A DNA stretch of 64,000 bases, from positions 208,559,504-208,623,503 of the forward strand of contig CM054113.1 in assembly GCA_028673005.1 (NCBI GenBank). Direction: 5' to 3'. Below the pieces are notes generated by a model. The model was not told the origin of the DNA and made no database searches. It saw only the letters and a program-made list of their open reading frames with translations. The position numbers were made by a program, and so were the translations under genes. Position 1 is the stretch's first letter. Each line of letters begins with the position of its first letter. Positions 53,091-64,000 of this stretch are shown in pieces. The stretch is from Tanypteryx hageni. Taxonomy: Eukaryota; Arthropoda; Insecta; Odonata; Petaluridae.

Positions 53091-55426
53091 GTTAGGACCT
53101 AGTTGTCCAATTGGCTTTTGATGAAAATCCAACTATTAGCGATGATCATCTTATTCGCCATACATTTACATATATCATTTCCGCCACGTGATACAAATTA
53201 TACGAAATGTTTTCCTTTTACTCTACCATCCAGAAAAAATCAAGGTATGGTTAACATTAGATACAACATTCTCCATCATAGCAAACACAGATAAAAACTA
53301 AATTTCTAATTTTTAAGAAAATTTATACAAAGAAGAGCATAAATTCGCCGTGTTCGCGACCAATTCGCCAAATTCGGCGAATGGCGAGAGGATTGGACAA
53401 CGAGTGGTTTGTTGGTATAAAACAATTTTGGATCGTTTCCCTCTATCTTTCCCCTAGAAGGAATAGCTTAATTGTTTGCTAACTGTTTCTTCGATGTACA
53501 AGGTCATGAATGAAGCTGCACGTACCTTTTACCTTGTTATTTGCTTTGCCTGCGGACAGGTCGAGTAATTTATTGTATACGTTTCGGTAAATGAGAAGCA
53601 ATTATACAGGACAATAAATTTTACTTTAGTGGCGACGAAACGATTGGGAAAATAGGTTGAAACATACGGAGCAAAATGCGATTTCTAGCTCGTCAAAGAA
53701 AGTAAAAAGAATCTATTCATATATATTTTACGAAAACGTTAAACTTTATTACGAGACTTATAGTTCTATAAAACAGCTTGCTGGCCATAAAATGAAACTG
53801 TTCCCTTTTTTACTCAAAGTAATATATAAAAAATATCAAGACGCCTATTGCGTGAAACAAACTTCGAGTTTCTTTTTTCGTCGGGAACCTAAAATATCAT
53901 AAAACTAGTTATTGCTCATAAATTGAATTTTAATGAGAGTTTGGGATTCCAATTAGAATCGAATCGACATAATTGTCCTTTTTTTACTTCGCGTTCAAAT
54001 ACATCTGCCTTTTCAGTTTGCCGACGCAAAAAAATGCGCAAATGATGCCCTATCAAGACGGTTTTTATGTTAAACAGCATGTTCAACCATTTTTTTCCGG
54101 TGTTTGTAAAACAAATTCAGGGTGGTGTAGTTGGAATTTAATACATTTTACTGAATTGGAAACGCATTCGTTTCTTGAAAGGAAAGCTCAGCAATTTTAT
54201 TTAAAGAACTATTTCCAAAATATATCGAAAGATAATAAGCAACTGACTCAAAAAATAACTCATAATTTCACGATACGTGCCATTTTCTACGGCTTAGAGT
54301 GGCAGAGAATCCTTTTACAAGTCAACAAAAATTGCAAAATTTGGGCTAGAATAATAAGTGGACTCTCAGATCTCACTTGCCCATAAATATGAGAATCGCA
54401 GAATACTCCTGCGTGGTCTAGGACCCGTTAGAGGAGAGAGTATGGCGGGTGTTTGACTCGTTTTGTCCAGGGAGCAAACGGGAAGTTCGCAGCAACCCAA
54501 GAGTGAACGAAAACTTCACGGAAAAATTAGTGATTCGACTTCGGCGACGGCGTAGCTTTACTCCAAGAGAAAAGCTCAATATTAATACAATTATCTCCAA
54601 ATGATCACGAAGTTTTTGCCTCAGGCTACAGTGCACGATATTCTTCAAAATACGCGTCCCAACATTTTGAACAGGGTGCGGGTCAGCGTGTGTGCCATTG
54701 CACCTTGCCTTCTCTCTAATGAAATCCTCGGACGGAATACAGAGAGAGCAAAGTTATCGATATTGCTCCACAATTTCCAAGCTTAATTCACTTCCCTTTT
54801 TGCGGACTGGTGTTAAATTTTGGAGAAAAACGCCCGAAAACAAAAATGTGCTAAGTGGGATAATTTCCATGCGTAAAGAATTTTTTTCCCTCGCTCAAAG
54901 GATTTTTCAAAAAGACGACTTTCAACCTAAAAGCTAAATCATGCACTTATGATGGACGCGGGTAATGCCTGAGGGCCTTGGTTTATTTTCGTTTACTTTT
55001 GAGGTTTTGCAAACCCGTTTAAGGAAATTTCAAAGTAGCTCATGTTTGATTTTGGTCCAACTATCGATGCTGGATCGTGCGCACCTACCCAATGTTTGGA
55101 AATAAGAAAGGTACCCACATTTTTTGTTTACATACGACCAAAAACCCATTGAGACGTTCATAAATAATTCCGAAAACGTAGTAACTTTTAGTGTATTTTA
55201 TTTCTTTTGACTCAAACCTTTCCAATAACTAAATCACCACAAAGTCACATCCTATTTGCTTTATTTTATCCATGCTCATAACGATTGCGCATCTCAAGAT
55301 ACTTCACGCTATTAACTTGTTAAAAATATACGCTTGCGTAGCAATTGAGTTTCATCTAGGCAACTACCAAAAATTACTGTAAAGGATTTTGTGTAACCTT
55401 CATTGGACAACTTAAAACGTCTAAAA
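53091..55426. other. No recognised feature
   Basis: Several frames of up to 137 codons (53973-54386) have no recognisable motif. They may be chance or diverged repeat remnants. Confidence 0.4.
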
Positions 55427-55658
55427 CGGTGGTTCTTAACCTGTGGTCCACGAATTTTCTTTACGTGGTCCGAGTTGGTGATTTAAAAAAAAAAGGTAAA
55501 AGGAGCGTTTTTGTGAAAATGGGAAATTACTCGTGGTCCGAAAGAGATTGTATGTTTCTGGAAACACGATAAATCTCACCCACATGCGTATTAAAGGTTC
55601 GGGTTTGCATACAATTGCAGTAGTTTTTTCGTGAACCCAAAAATGTTGAGGAACCTTT
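55427..55658. mobile_element. hAT MITE with target-site duplication GTCTAAAA
   Basis: The 232-base unit starts CGGTGGTTCTTAACCTGTGG and ends, read inward, AAAGGTTCCTCAACA. GTCTAAAA is present at 55419-55426 and 55659-55666. The TIR class (C-x-G-T-G-G-T-T-C-T-x-A-A-C-C) is typical of Charlie-type hAT elements. Confidence 0.85.
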
Positions 55659-56415
55659 GTCTAAAATATAATTATGCTTGAAATTAATTCTTTAATCCTT
55701 GTGTCTGTGAGAAGAGGTGCGACTTGAACAAAGGCAACTGGTCACCAGCATCGAGAATAACCAGCTGCAAAAATTTTCACGACAAAGTCTTTGCGCTCGC
55801 TCTCTAAAAAACAGCCAACCCAAGAAATAGTAATAAAACTCAGAAATACTTTTGTGAGAATAACTCCCATCATTAAAAGACAAATGTATGCCTTCCGGTT
55901 CCCATACGAGAGCAGAAATGTGGAAATTACCCATCGAGAATAATTTATGGATCGCTGTAATATTTCCAGGGTATCTACTTCCAGACGAGTGAGGCTTGTA
56001 TGAAGAGCTGAGGAACGTATTCTTGTTATTTTTATGTGAAATGACAGCGAGCGCTCTGCTATATTTCAAGAAGAATATGTCGGTTTCCTCTTTTAGATGT
56101 TGGAGGTGCTCCCAACAGCAGCAAACATTCCACCTTCCTTTCCATCGCACCATCTTTGCCCCGCAAGAGGGAGATGCTGGTTCGATTCCCGTTGAAGACC
56201 AGAATGTTTTTCCTTCTCTCCCTTGAATATTTTATCTTTGGTACGACTGCGACAAATTGCTTTGGAAAGTATTAGAGCTAGAATTTACAGCTCCCGCATC
56301 GACAACACAGTTACGGGTTTTACTTGTATATGCTGATTTTTAATGCTTCAGCGACTAATGACGAATTGAAATACATTACCTCAAATATTCCACTCATTTC
56401 TTTTTAAACGATCCA
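55659..56415. other. No recognised feature
   Basis: A 153-codon minus frame (55692-56153) shows no motif that I recognise. A B-box-like CTGGTTCGATTCCCGTT at 56178 may belong to a decayed SINE. Confidence 0.35.
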
Positions 56416-56691
56416 CCCAGGGGTGGATCCAGAAACTTCCCGAGGGGGAGGGGAGGGCGATCGCCCCAATTGCCCCTCCACCCTCTTGAACCTGCCACTG
56501 CCGACGACCCTTTATTCTGAAAATCTCTCCCCTTGTTATAATCTATCACTTGCTCTACGAATCTAATCTGCGGCGCATAATCAAGGAATTATGCGCGGAA
56601 TGTTTATAAGTAAGCATCCAATTGAGGGCAATGGGGACATAAAAGGGAGTGACCGCCCCCATAGCCCTCCTTGGATCCGCCATTGGACTCA
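56416..56691. mobile_element. Probable hAT-like MITE
   Basis: The left end CAGGGGTGGATCCAGAAACT and the right end, read inward, CAATGGCGGATCCAAGGAGG agree over about 13 bases. An intact target duplication is not visible, so this call is tentative. Confidence 0.5.
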
Positions 56692-57805
56692 TCTGATCCT
56701 CTTTCAAATTTTCTTAGCAGCATATTTCAGTAAGTGGCGGAAATCTTTTGTTTCCTTTTGAGTGGAAAGTATACCTTCTAATGAAAGCATTAAACCTCTC
56801 CTCGATTAAAAGATAATTTGACAGCTGTGTGGTAGGGTAATTAATACCCTAAAAGTCAATAATCAATATTTTCTAATGAATCCGACCGAAGGATCACGCG
56901 AAGTTCCAAAAGGAACATGCCGGTAGATCCAAAACCCTTATGCACACGTATCTAATTCTGGAGTCATTCTTATTCCTTAAATAATCTTAATCGCGTTTGC
57001 ATATCATTTATGAGCCACTGGTTCAAATTTTCGTGAGTCAAATAACCTCCCCAATATGGGCAATAAACTTGTCCCTAAAATTTTATCCCATCATGTTTTT
57101 CGAATCTATTTTCGGTGAATTAACACTGAGAACGGACACTTTGTAACCGAAGTGCTTATCTGGTTTTCATAAACTTGCTGTGGCTATCGGACATATCTGA
57201 GACAAGTATTTTTTAAGTGCTTGTTCTTGAATATATTGGGGAATCTATCTCTTTGCCGCAGATGCATGTATAGCATCACGATGTACATATATCTAATTTC
57301 TATTCCTCTCATTAAAGAAGGATCTTCCAAATAATGCTGAGGTATTTAACGATGATCATTAAATTACTCGATACTCTTGAAAATTAGTCCAACTTATTTC
57401 TCTACCTCGAGATTTGGGCACCTACAGCTTCATCAAATAATTTTCAAATTTAAATAAAGATACTAAAATGAATGAGACGGCTGAATAAGACAAATTATTT
57501 CAGTGTAACGCAGATTTTCTAGCTTTAGAATCTGTGAAATATTTTTACTCCCATAAATACAGAGGACAAACCCGGAACTAGTGGCGGTTTACAAGAATTA
57601 GTGTGTTCGTGATGAATACAGATCACGGTTTGAAACGTGAGATGCGAAAAAATCAGCTTTAAATGCGTCTTCCTTAAGAATAAGGAATAAAACAAAACAA
57701 TGTTATCAAAATCACTGACAAACTGGCCTCCCGATGAAGAACTTTAGTTGGACATTTAACCATACACCAATTCAATTTTCATTTATACTATTTTCTTAGG
57801 AAAAT
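56692..57805. other. No recognised feature
   Basis: AT-rich DNA without recognised repeats or coding signals. Confidence 0.4.
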
Positions 57806-58140
57806 AATGGAGATTCTAATTTTTATCGTAGAATTTTACTTATCGATCGTATTTCTTCAAATTTCGCGCAAATATTGGCGTTTTTGCAGTTTTTATCACT
57901 CATTACGACAGTGTTGCCATTGCAACGACTATTGTCAGGCTCGGATTCGGTATAGTCTAGTACAGGGGTTCTCAACCTTTTTTTTATTTTAATTATGAAA
58001 TTTGGGAACACAAAGAGTAACTCATCCGCGGGGATTTTAAAGCTTTTAAAGCCAGTATAAGTAATTGCTGCATCACATTTAATTTAAAATAATTATGTGG
58101 AAAGTAGGCATCATAAGTTCCGTTTGGATCATCATGTTAA
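57806..58140 (+). repeat. Host repeat R, copy 2 (compact)
   Basis: It is co-linear with 38869-41740 after removing the hAT and Helitron insertions. It keeps only the first 30 or so bases of hAT-1 (CAGGGGTTCTCAACC after GTCTAGTA, at about 57954-57985) and then continues at TATGAAATTTGGGAACACAA. Confidence 0.75.
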
Positions 58141-61100
58141 TATTCTGAATAGTCCGGTGCTCATAATTTATCATGGTGAAATAAGGTTGCTACTGGCCCA
58201 ATTCGACTTTTTTGTAATCTGAGCCACAGTTAAATGTTGGAGATGATTGTCTATTCCGTTAGAAAATCCTATTCTGAAAGGAACGAAGAATTATTACGCA
58301 GTTAGTTTCTATTGACAAAGTGCTCGATTATGAGTTTAGTGTAAATTGAGAGAAACGACTAATATTTTTTAACCTTTCCTAAGAAGTCGGATGTACGCAG
58401 GGAAGATCTCGAATCACTTCATGAACATGCAATGAGTCAGGATTGTTACGCATCTGATTTTTGTATTCCTAGGCCACGTAGGACTTTTTTTGCCAGCGAA
58501 ACGTGTTTAAATCGCCAACCATTTAACCCATGACGGAAGAAGGGAACGGTGAATTCATTCGCAATAGATAAACGTAAGGAAACTGGGCACAAGAAATCAT
58601 TTCCGCAAGAAGGAAAATTTTACATTTTAAAAAATGAAGAAATTCACCCACTAGAAATTGATACGGCCGAAATAATCCTAATGTAGGCGAATTAAAAAAG
58701 TATGAGTCACTTATCCTTGAGACGCCTATCTTCACCATCTTAAGTTTATGGTCGAGTTGTTCTAGCCCTTAGGTCACGCATTACGCAGCAAAAATGTTAT
58801 TTATATCAGCATTTATATTAACACGTGGCGATAACATTTCGTCTAAAAAATAGGCTGATATTAATATTTACTCAGCTGACAAATATTCTCTCGATCACGA
58901 CCTTTCGCTATGCACGACAAAGACTGCGTAATTAACAGATTTTTTGCGGTCTTTGCGGAATGTAATAAATGAAGGCAAATAATTTGTTTTGTTTATCTTT
59001 TGAATCAGTTTTATACCTTCGCCTGCTCAAAATTAACATCGTAATAATATTCGAGTAGCAGAGAGCCGATTGTTTATTTTTAATTCAAATTTAGACATTT
59101 CGAGGTTTTATCGTTTGTTTAAAAATCTGATAAAAGTTAATGGCATTGATTTATGTTTCCTTGTACAGTCGAAGCATTTTTAAATTTTCACTCTTAAGAC
59201 GCGTACTTCTATGCTCAGCATAATATTCTTCTCGCAGCACGCTACTTGACACGATTTTACTCTGCGAGCTTATGAAATACTGCTACATTTCAATTTTATG
59301 AGATAACTATGATTAATTCCGCCTTTTTTCCAACTCAGAGTTCCTGCTTTTTATAGATGAGTCTTGCTTCATCCACTAATAATATGGTTTCCGCCTGTCC
59401 TATCGTGAGAAAGACTACATCCTCGATCCAATTTGCCGTTTCTACTTTATTATTTTTTTAAATTTCCTTTCTTCCCAATGATGTAATTTCACAAATATTC
59501 CATTTTTCGACAAGAATTCAAGAAAAGGACGCCAAATATTTGTTCTCGGTACTTTTCTATGAATGAACATACCAAACGAAAAATATATTCCAAAACCTGA
59601 TTTTTTCTTGAATCTGTATTAACAAGTTTCGAAGATAGATCCGTGATGTGTTGCATACTATGCTTGGGACTCTATAGTCTCAATTTCCCCAACTAGAATC
59701 GTTTGTCTGCCTTTCTATATTTAGTATCAAATTGTATTTCTGTTATATGTTACATGAAGCGAGTTTCATAAAACAAAAAATTACAAGTAGAATTAAAATA
59801 TGTATTCAACTTAGGGATGTTCATGTTGACATTCTTTTCTTCAACAAAATGAAATAGCGGCTACCACAATCTAAGATGAAAATAAAGTCAGCTTTTCAAT
59901 CTCGAATCTTGAGTTCCGGGTATCGAGCGATGAAGGACATTAAACGAGAAAGTACGTAATTGCAAAACATCTGCTCTTAATAAAGGGTAACACAATCCCT
60001 CGCTATTTCCCAAAGAGACTGCGACAGGGAAGATTTGAATAAACTCCCAAAGGGAAGAGATGGGGAGGGTATTCAATTCTTCATTGCGTCATCCTTCTCG
60101 TCCAGTTTCTTCACTGAGCTCCTGATGAAATTCGCGAAGGGGAACGCGTGTCGCGATGGAGAAAGCAATGCCAAGCGCGGAAACAGCACGTACCGCACGT
60201 GTATCCCATACTGTTAAAGCCGTCCGATTTTTTTTGCGAAGGTGCCTGTTTTTCGCGACTTTCCTCAAAAAAAGAGCGGCATATGTGATTAGATAGATTT
60301 CTGTGTCGGATCTTTTTGGCGAGGAGATCGTGCGAGACAATTTGTCGATAACGGATTGCCTTTGAATTCTTTGCTTAGAAAAAAATTAGCGAATCCGGCG
60401 TTTATGGATTTTCGAAACTTTTAAAAAGAACCAGAATTATTTTTAGCCTTGTTATAATCTCTTCTATTTAACACAGCTCGGAAAGAAGTACTTTTTAACT
60501 TCGAACGGAAAGTTATACGCTAAATGAGAATTAAGAAAAATGAGTACAAAGATCGAAGAAAAATTGTCGAAAAACGTTTACTTGTTTCTGAATAATATTT
60601 TACGTCTATGTTTAAATATCATCTACGATGCCACATTTCATAAGTTAAACACACTTTTACAATTGCCGATTTTATATATTTCTGGCTATGATTACATTTC
60701 TTGATATATACTTAACATTTACGAAACAAACGACAAAATTTGAAGCTTTTCGATTTTTAGTAAGAATAACACAAACAAATTCGAGTTAATAATATTATTA
60801 ATTGTTCCATATGGAAATAGATATTTATCTGGTGGAGGAAAACTAAAAACAATGTTAGACTAACAGGATCCGAGGTTAGAGTTGAAATAAATAATACAGT
60901 ATTAATTTTGCTATCCGAATAAAAGGGATAATACTCGAACACGTATAAAAATAACTGTATGTGCACTTCGACCAGATTAAACAACAAGTGTCTAAAAATT
61001 AGCTAATATGGATTACCACAGAAAGGTAGACATATCTAAGATAAAAAATAACATTGTTCTCAAAACGTTAACAAATGATGCATCAAAATTTATAGGATAA

Positions 61101-61294
61101 ATTAACAGAATAAATTCAGCGTAAAATAATGCGATTTGTGAAACAGGTAGGAATGAAATATTACTTAACCATTGTGGCAAGAAAATCAGTATAATTGGCC
61201 TAGAAGTTGCGAACATAACCAGTTAAGCGAAGTTATGTTCTGTCGTTTTTTGTTAATTACGTCGATCGCTGTAGACAAGAAAAAGATAATGAAC
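58141..61294. other. No recognised feature
   Basis: AT-rich upstream DNA. Frames up to 83 codons (60089-60340) have no recognised motif. No exon matching the open phase of the SAM gene was found here. Confidence 0.4.
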
Positions 61295-61412
61295 GTAGAA
61301 ACAGTCTTGTCGAAGTAGAAAAGTCTTGTCGAAGTAGAAACAGTCTTCTCGAAGTAGAAAACTCTTGTCGAAGTAGAAACAGTCTTGTCGAAGTAGAAAC
61401 AGTCTTGTCGAA
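61295..61412 (+). repeat. Minisatellite, six units of 19-20 bases
   Basis: Six head-to-tail units of GTAGAAACAGTCTTGTCGAA with lengths 20, 19, 20, 19, 20 and 20; units 2 and 4 lack one base. The alternating lengths suggest amplification of a 39-base dimer. On the minus strand, all three frames read through the array as repetitive peptides, which I regard as artefacts. Confidence 0.9.
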
Positions 61413-61749
61413 GAAGAAGCACTGCCAAAAAAAGGCGAACGCGATGGCAATGTTAAGAGCGACGTATGTGACCTCCATCCGCTAAGGCGTAGCAGTCACT
61501 GTTATTTCTAGAATATCCTACTTATACGAATGCTTCATTCATCGGAAAGGATAAACATAACAATTGCAAACGATTGAAACACCGACGCCGCGTCTAAGTG
61601 TGATCCTCACAGGTAATAATTCCATCGGCGATATAAAAATGTAGCTGGAAAAAAATTAGACTAGACTCCACACCATTTTGTTTTCGAGACACGCAATGGA
61701 GACAATTTAGATAAGAAGTAGCCGCTGTTTTGAAAGTAGGAATAAATGA

Positions 61750-63200
61750 CGCGCGTGACAGACGATGGAGATCGGATCAAAGGGTCAGAGCGAAAATGAA
61801 GAACCTCCTCCGCGGTCTCGCCTGTCATCATAAGGCACCTGACGCACCCATCGCGACATTTGGCCCGCCTTCCCTTCGTCTCCGACGCTCCTCACCGGAA
61901 GCCTGATTCCACCTCTCCAGCACACTCGGCGTCGCCCTCCTCATCCTGTGGTTAGACCGCCGCACCCTGTCCTCGGCCTTCATCCGCCGGACGGTGGTGG
62001 AGCCTCCGGAGTTGGAGCCAGCGGCCACCGCCGCCCTACCGCAGCCCATCGCGCCCTCCGAAACGCGCAACGACGGCGGCTCGCTCAGCCGTCCCTCCAC
62101 GGTCGGTGCCGAAGACGAGAGGACTTTGCCTCCGCCGCCGCCCCACTTCCGTTCGACCCGTGCACCTGTCGGTCCCCTCCTCACCACCCACCATTACCCC
62201 CTCTCCTTTCCCCTTCTCCCCTCCACTCATCCCGCTCCCCTTAACCTCGCATCCCTTCCCCTCACTCGCTACCATCTCTGCACGCCCTAAACTCCATTTA
62301 CCGCCCTCTCCCATCCTCCCGCCGGCCCACATCCCCGCAATGCGCCGTTCTCCATTCGCGCCCCTCCCCCCACCCGCACTGCCCCCCCGTGAGAATATTA
62401 TGCAGGCGCCCCCTTCCTAGGATTTACTGACCACCGCGAAACTATGGAAACGGAGAGGCGGCTATCCGACGCCCGTCGCTTCCGTCCGTTCTGTCCGGGC
62501 GCCTCTTTAACAAGGCCTCCGGAAAATACCATCGACGGAGAGAAATATTGGGAGAAAATATAAAGAAAGAGGATAAAGAAAGGTGTCCATTTTGTGAAAT
62601 AAGGGGAGAAAGAGAGGGGAGAAACGCTCCCTCCGAGGGCATTTCTATGCACGTACGAAATGAGATGAGCCAAGAGCCGCCGTGGGAGAGAGAGAGAGAG
62701 AGAAAGAAAGGGGGAATTGATGGGGAAGGATTGTTATATGCGAGGCGGGTGTCGGAGGGAAGGCGGCGTTGGAGGGGGAGGTGTGGGTGAGAAAGGGGGG
62801 AGTGGGAGGGGAAGAAAAAGGGCTCCTGCTGTTGAAACATCGCCGGAGTGGCAACAAGTGAGGAGGCAGTGTGGGAGAGGAAGGAGCTATGGCGTCGTCA
62901 CCCATGAGAGAGTCTTTCTCTCACTCCACCTCACTCCCCCGCCCTCCTACCGCGATGAAGGAGGAGGAGCGGGGGGCGGAGGGGAGGGCGGATGCGATCG
63001 CCCCACCTGCCCCCTGGCGTGGGGCGAGCGCAACTAAGAGAAAGAGAGAGAGGTGGGGGAGGCGATGTCGGCAGAAGATATGGCGGAGGAAAAAGAGGAG
63101 GCCACACATCGCAGGCGTCGCTTCCGGTTCTCAAGAGGTATTGGATGTACCTACGGGAAGTGGAGGCCCTTATTCCGAAAGCGCCGGGTAATATGCAAGC
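61750..63200. promoter_or_regulatory. GC-rich, CpG-dense island: candidate promoter or first exon of the SAM gene
   Basis: Composition changes sharply from AT-rich to GC-rich, with many CG dinucleotides and long purine or pyrimidine runs. Overlapping frames on both strands are all low-complexity. One minus-strand frame (61828-62187) ends near a possible phase-1 donor (CAG followed by GTGCCT at about 61839) that would fit the split codon at 49496, but the donor is weak. A promoter is the more cautious reading. Confidence 0.4.
62688..62710 (+). repeat. GA microsatellite
   Basis: An uninterrupted (GA)n tract in the GC-rich island. Confidence 0.75.
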
Positions 63201-63340
63201 ATAATCGCACGCCTATTATATATATTTATATATATATATATAAAAGATTTGAAGAGGACAGCGGAAAATAGGAGTATATGGAGAACCAGGTTTAACCACG
63301 AATAATCACGGACCTGTCCACGGACAGACTACCTAAGATG

Positions 63341-63344
<4 letters not shown>

Positions 63345-63398
<54 letters not shown>
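63345..63398. repeat. AT microsatellite
   Basis: About 27 AT dinucleotides, self-complementary. A shorter TATA tract lies at 63217-63242. Confidence 0.9.
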
Positions 63399-63399
<1 letters not shown>

Positions 63400-63402
<3 letters not shown>

Positions 63403-64000
63403 AAAATGTGTTTGTTATAGATATAAACACTTCGTTTTTTGCAAAAAAAGGCTATTTAGAAAAATAATTGTCTTAATGAACAGAAGCTCAAATACAGCTC
63501 AATAATCCAATTATTTGACAGTATAAAAAAACGACAGCGCCAAACACTTTGAAATGTGTCCATTCGGAAAGGAAGAGTTTTTTTGTGATAGAGGGGAACG
63601 GATACGGAATTGGGTTCCTTCGGGGGGAGAGGAAACGGAGGAAGAGAGGGGCGGTTGTGGAGAAGGGGGGGAAGCTACGGGAGGGTGAGCAGAAGGGATG
63701 TAAGCGGGTTAGTGCGCCTCACCCCTCTCTTTCGCGGCCGTCGATGATAATCGCCCAACGTCCTAACCGTTCCCAACAGGTGCATAATTTCAAAAAATGC
63801 GTTCAAATTCTAAAAGTTTCCGCTGGAATACCGTTGATTTTTGGCTCGTCCGAGTGGAAGGATTTCGTATTTTTTCCGGAGTCGTTTTTCCAGGAATAAA
63901 GGACTGTTCATTTATTACGGCGAGTCATAGCCATAGCAAGGAGAGGAAGCTGTCGCGCGTTGCCAGGTTATTACTTAGTTTTTATGACTCATTATTCCGG
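63400..64000. other. No recognised feature
   Basis: A 116-codon plus frame (63549-63899) is lysine/arginine-rich at first and has no recognised motif; I do not call it a gene. Confidence 0.35.

Noticed and set aside
53973..54386. 137-codon frame
   Set aside because: No motif, no splice context and AT-rich composition; cannot be supported as a gene.
61186..61478. Three overlapping minus-strand frames with repeated F-D-K-T-V-S-T-S-T motifs
   Set aside because: They come from translating a minisatellite in all frames.
61828..62332. GC-rich frames on both strands as protein-coding genes
   Set aside because: All frames are open because of composition; the residues are low-complexity and no strong splice site or domain is seen.
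1..64000. CRISPR array, operon, prophage or toxin-antitoxin system
   Set aside because: No regularly spaced repeats with unique spacers and no bacterial-type gene organisation; the window is eukaryotic.

Overview
The window looks like AT-rich nuclear DNA of an arthropod, probably an insect with a large, repeat-rich genome. The signs are GT-AG introns of up to 16 kb, AATAAA poly(A) signals, and a mix of LINE, Penelope, hAT, Tigger/pogo, Helitron-like and tRNA-derived SINE relics. The species cannot be named from the sequence. There is no bacterial-style operon, rRNA, CRISPR array or functional tRNA gene.

Two host genes are supported. (1) A minus-strand gene covers at least 49496 to 7175. I assembled 13 coding exons whose splice sites and phases all agree, giving a chain of 1356 residues plus a stop. 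The N-terminal part seen here is proline-rich (Y-K-P-I-P-P-P-K-P). The middle is long and disordered. The C-terminal part has a coiled coil (exons at 13372-13476 and 10681-10899) and ends in a SAM domain (10681-10899 joined to 7175-7342). The 5' end is missing. A GC-rich island at 61.8-63.2 kb is a candidate promoter or first exon. I do not recognise the family; the architecture suggests a scaffold or adaptor. (2) A plus-strand gene contributes only its last exon (4344-5279), which encodes a very acidic, lysine-rich C-terminus; the rest lies left of the window. The two genes converge at 5.3-7.2 kb.

Layout: 1-2230 LINE (minus); 2340-2632 tRNA-derived SINE; 2641-3943 Tigger-like relic; 4344-5279 terminal exon; 7175-32907 exons 2-13 of the SAM gene, with introns holding SINEs, a Penelope fragment inside an hAT element, a pogo-like element and a mariner-like MITE; 32908-49230 a 16.3 kb intron full of nested transposons; 49231-49496 the most upstream exon found; 49497-64000 upstream DNA with more nested hAT elements, a LINE fragment, a minisatellite, the GC-rich island and a long AT microsatellite.

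The most informative structures are the transposon nests. At 38.9-41.7 kb a host repeat holds an hAT element, which holds a second hAT element, which holds a SINE; each layer has a perfect target-site duplication. A second copy of the outer hAT at 49.8-50.7 kb gives a natural empty site that confirms the order. Three separate places (11.7, 37.6 and 50.1 kb) carry motifs like the hammerhead ribozymes known from Penelope-like elements; two of them sit inside small palindromic units with their own target-site duplications.
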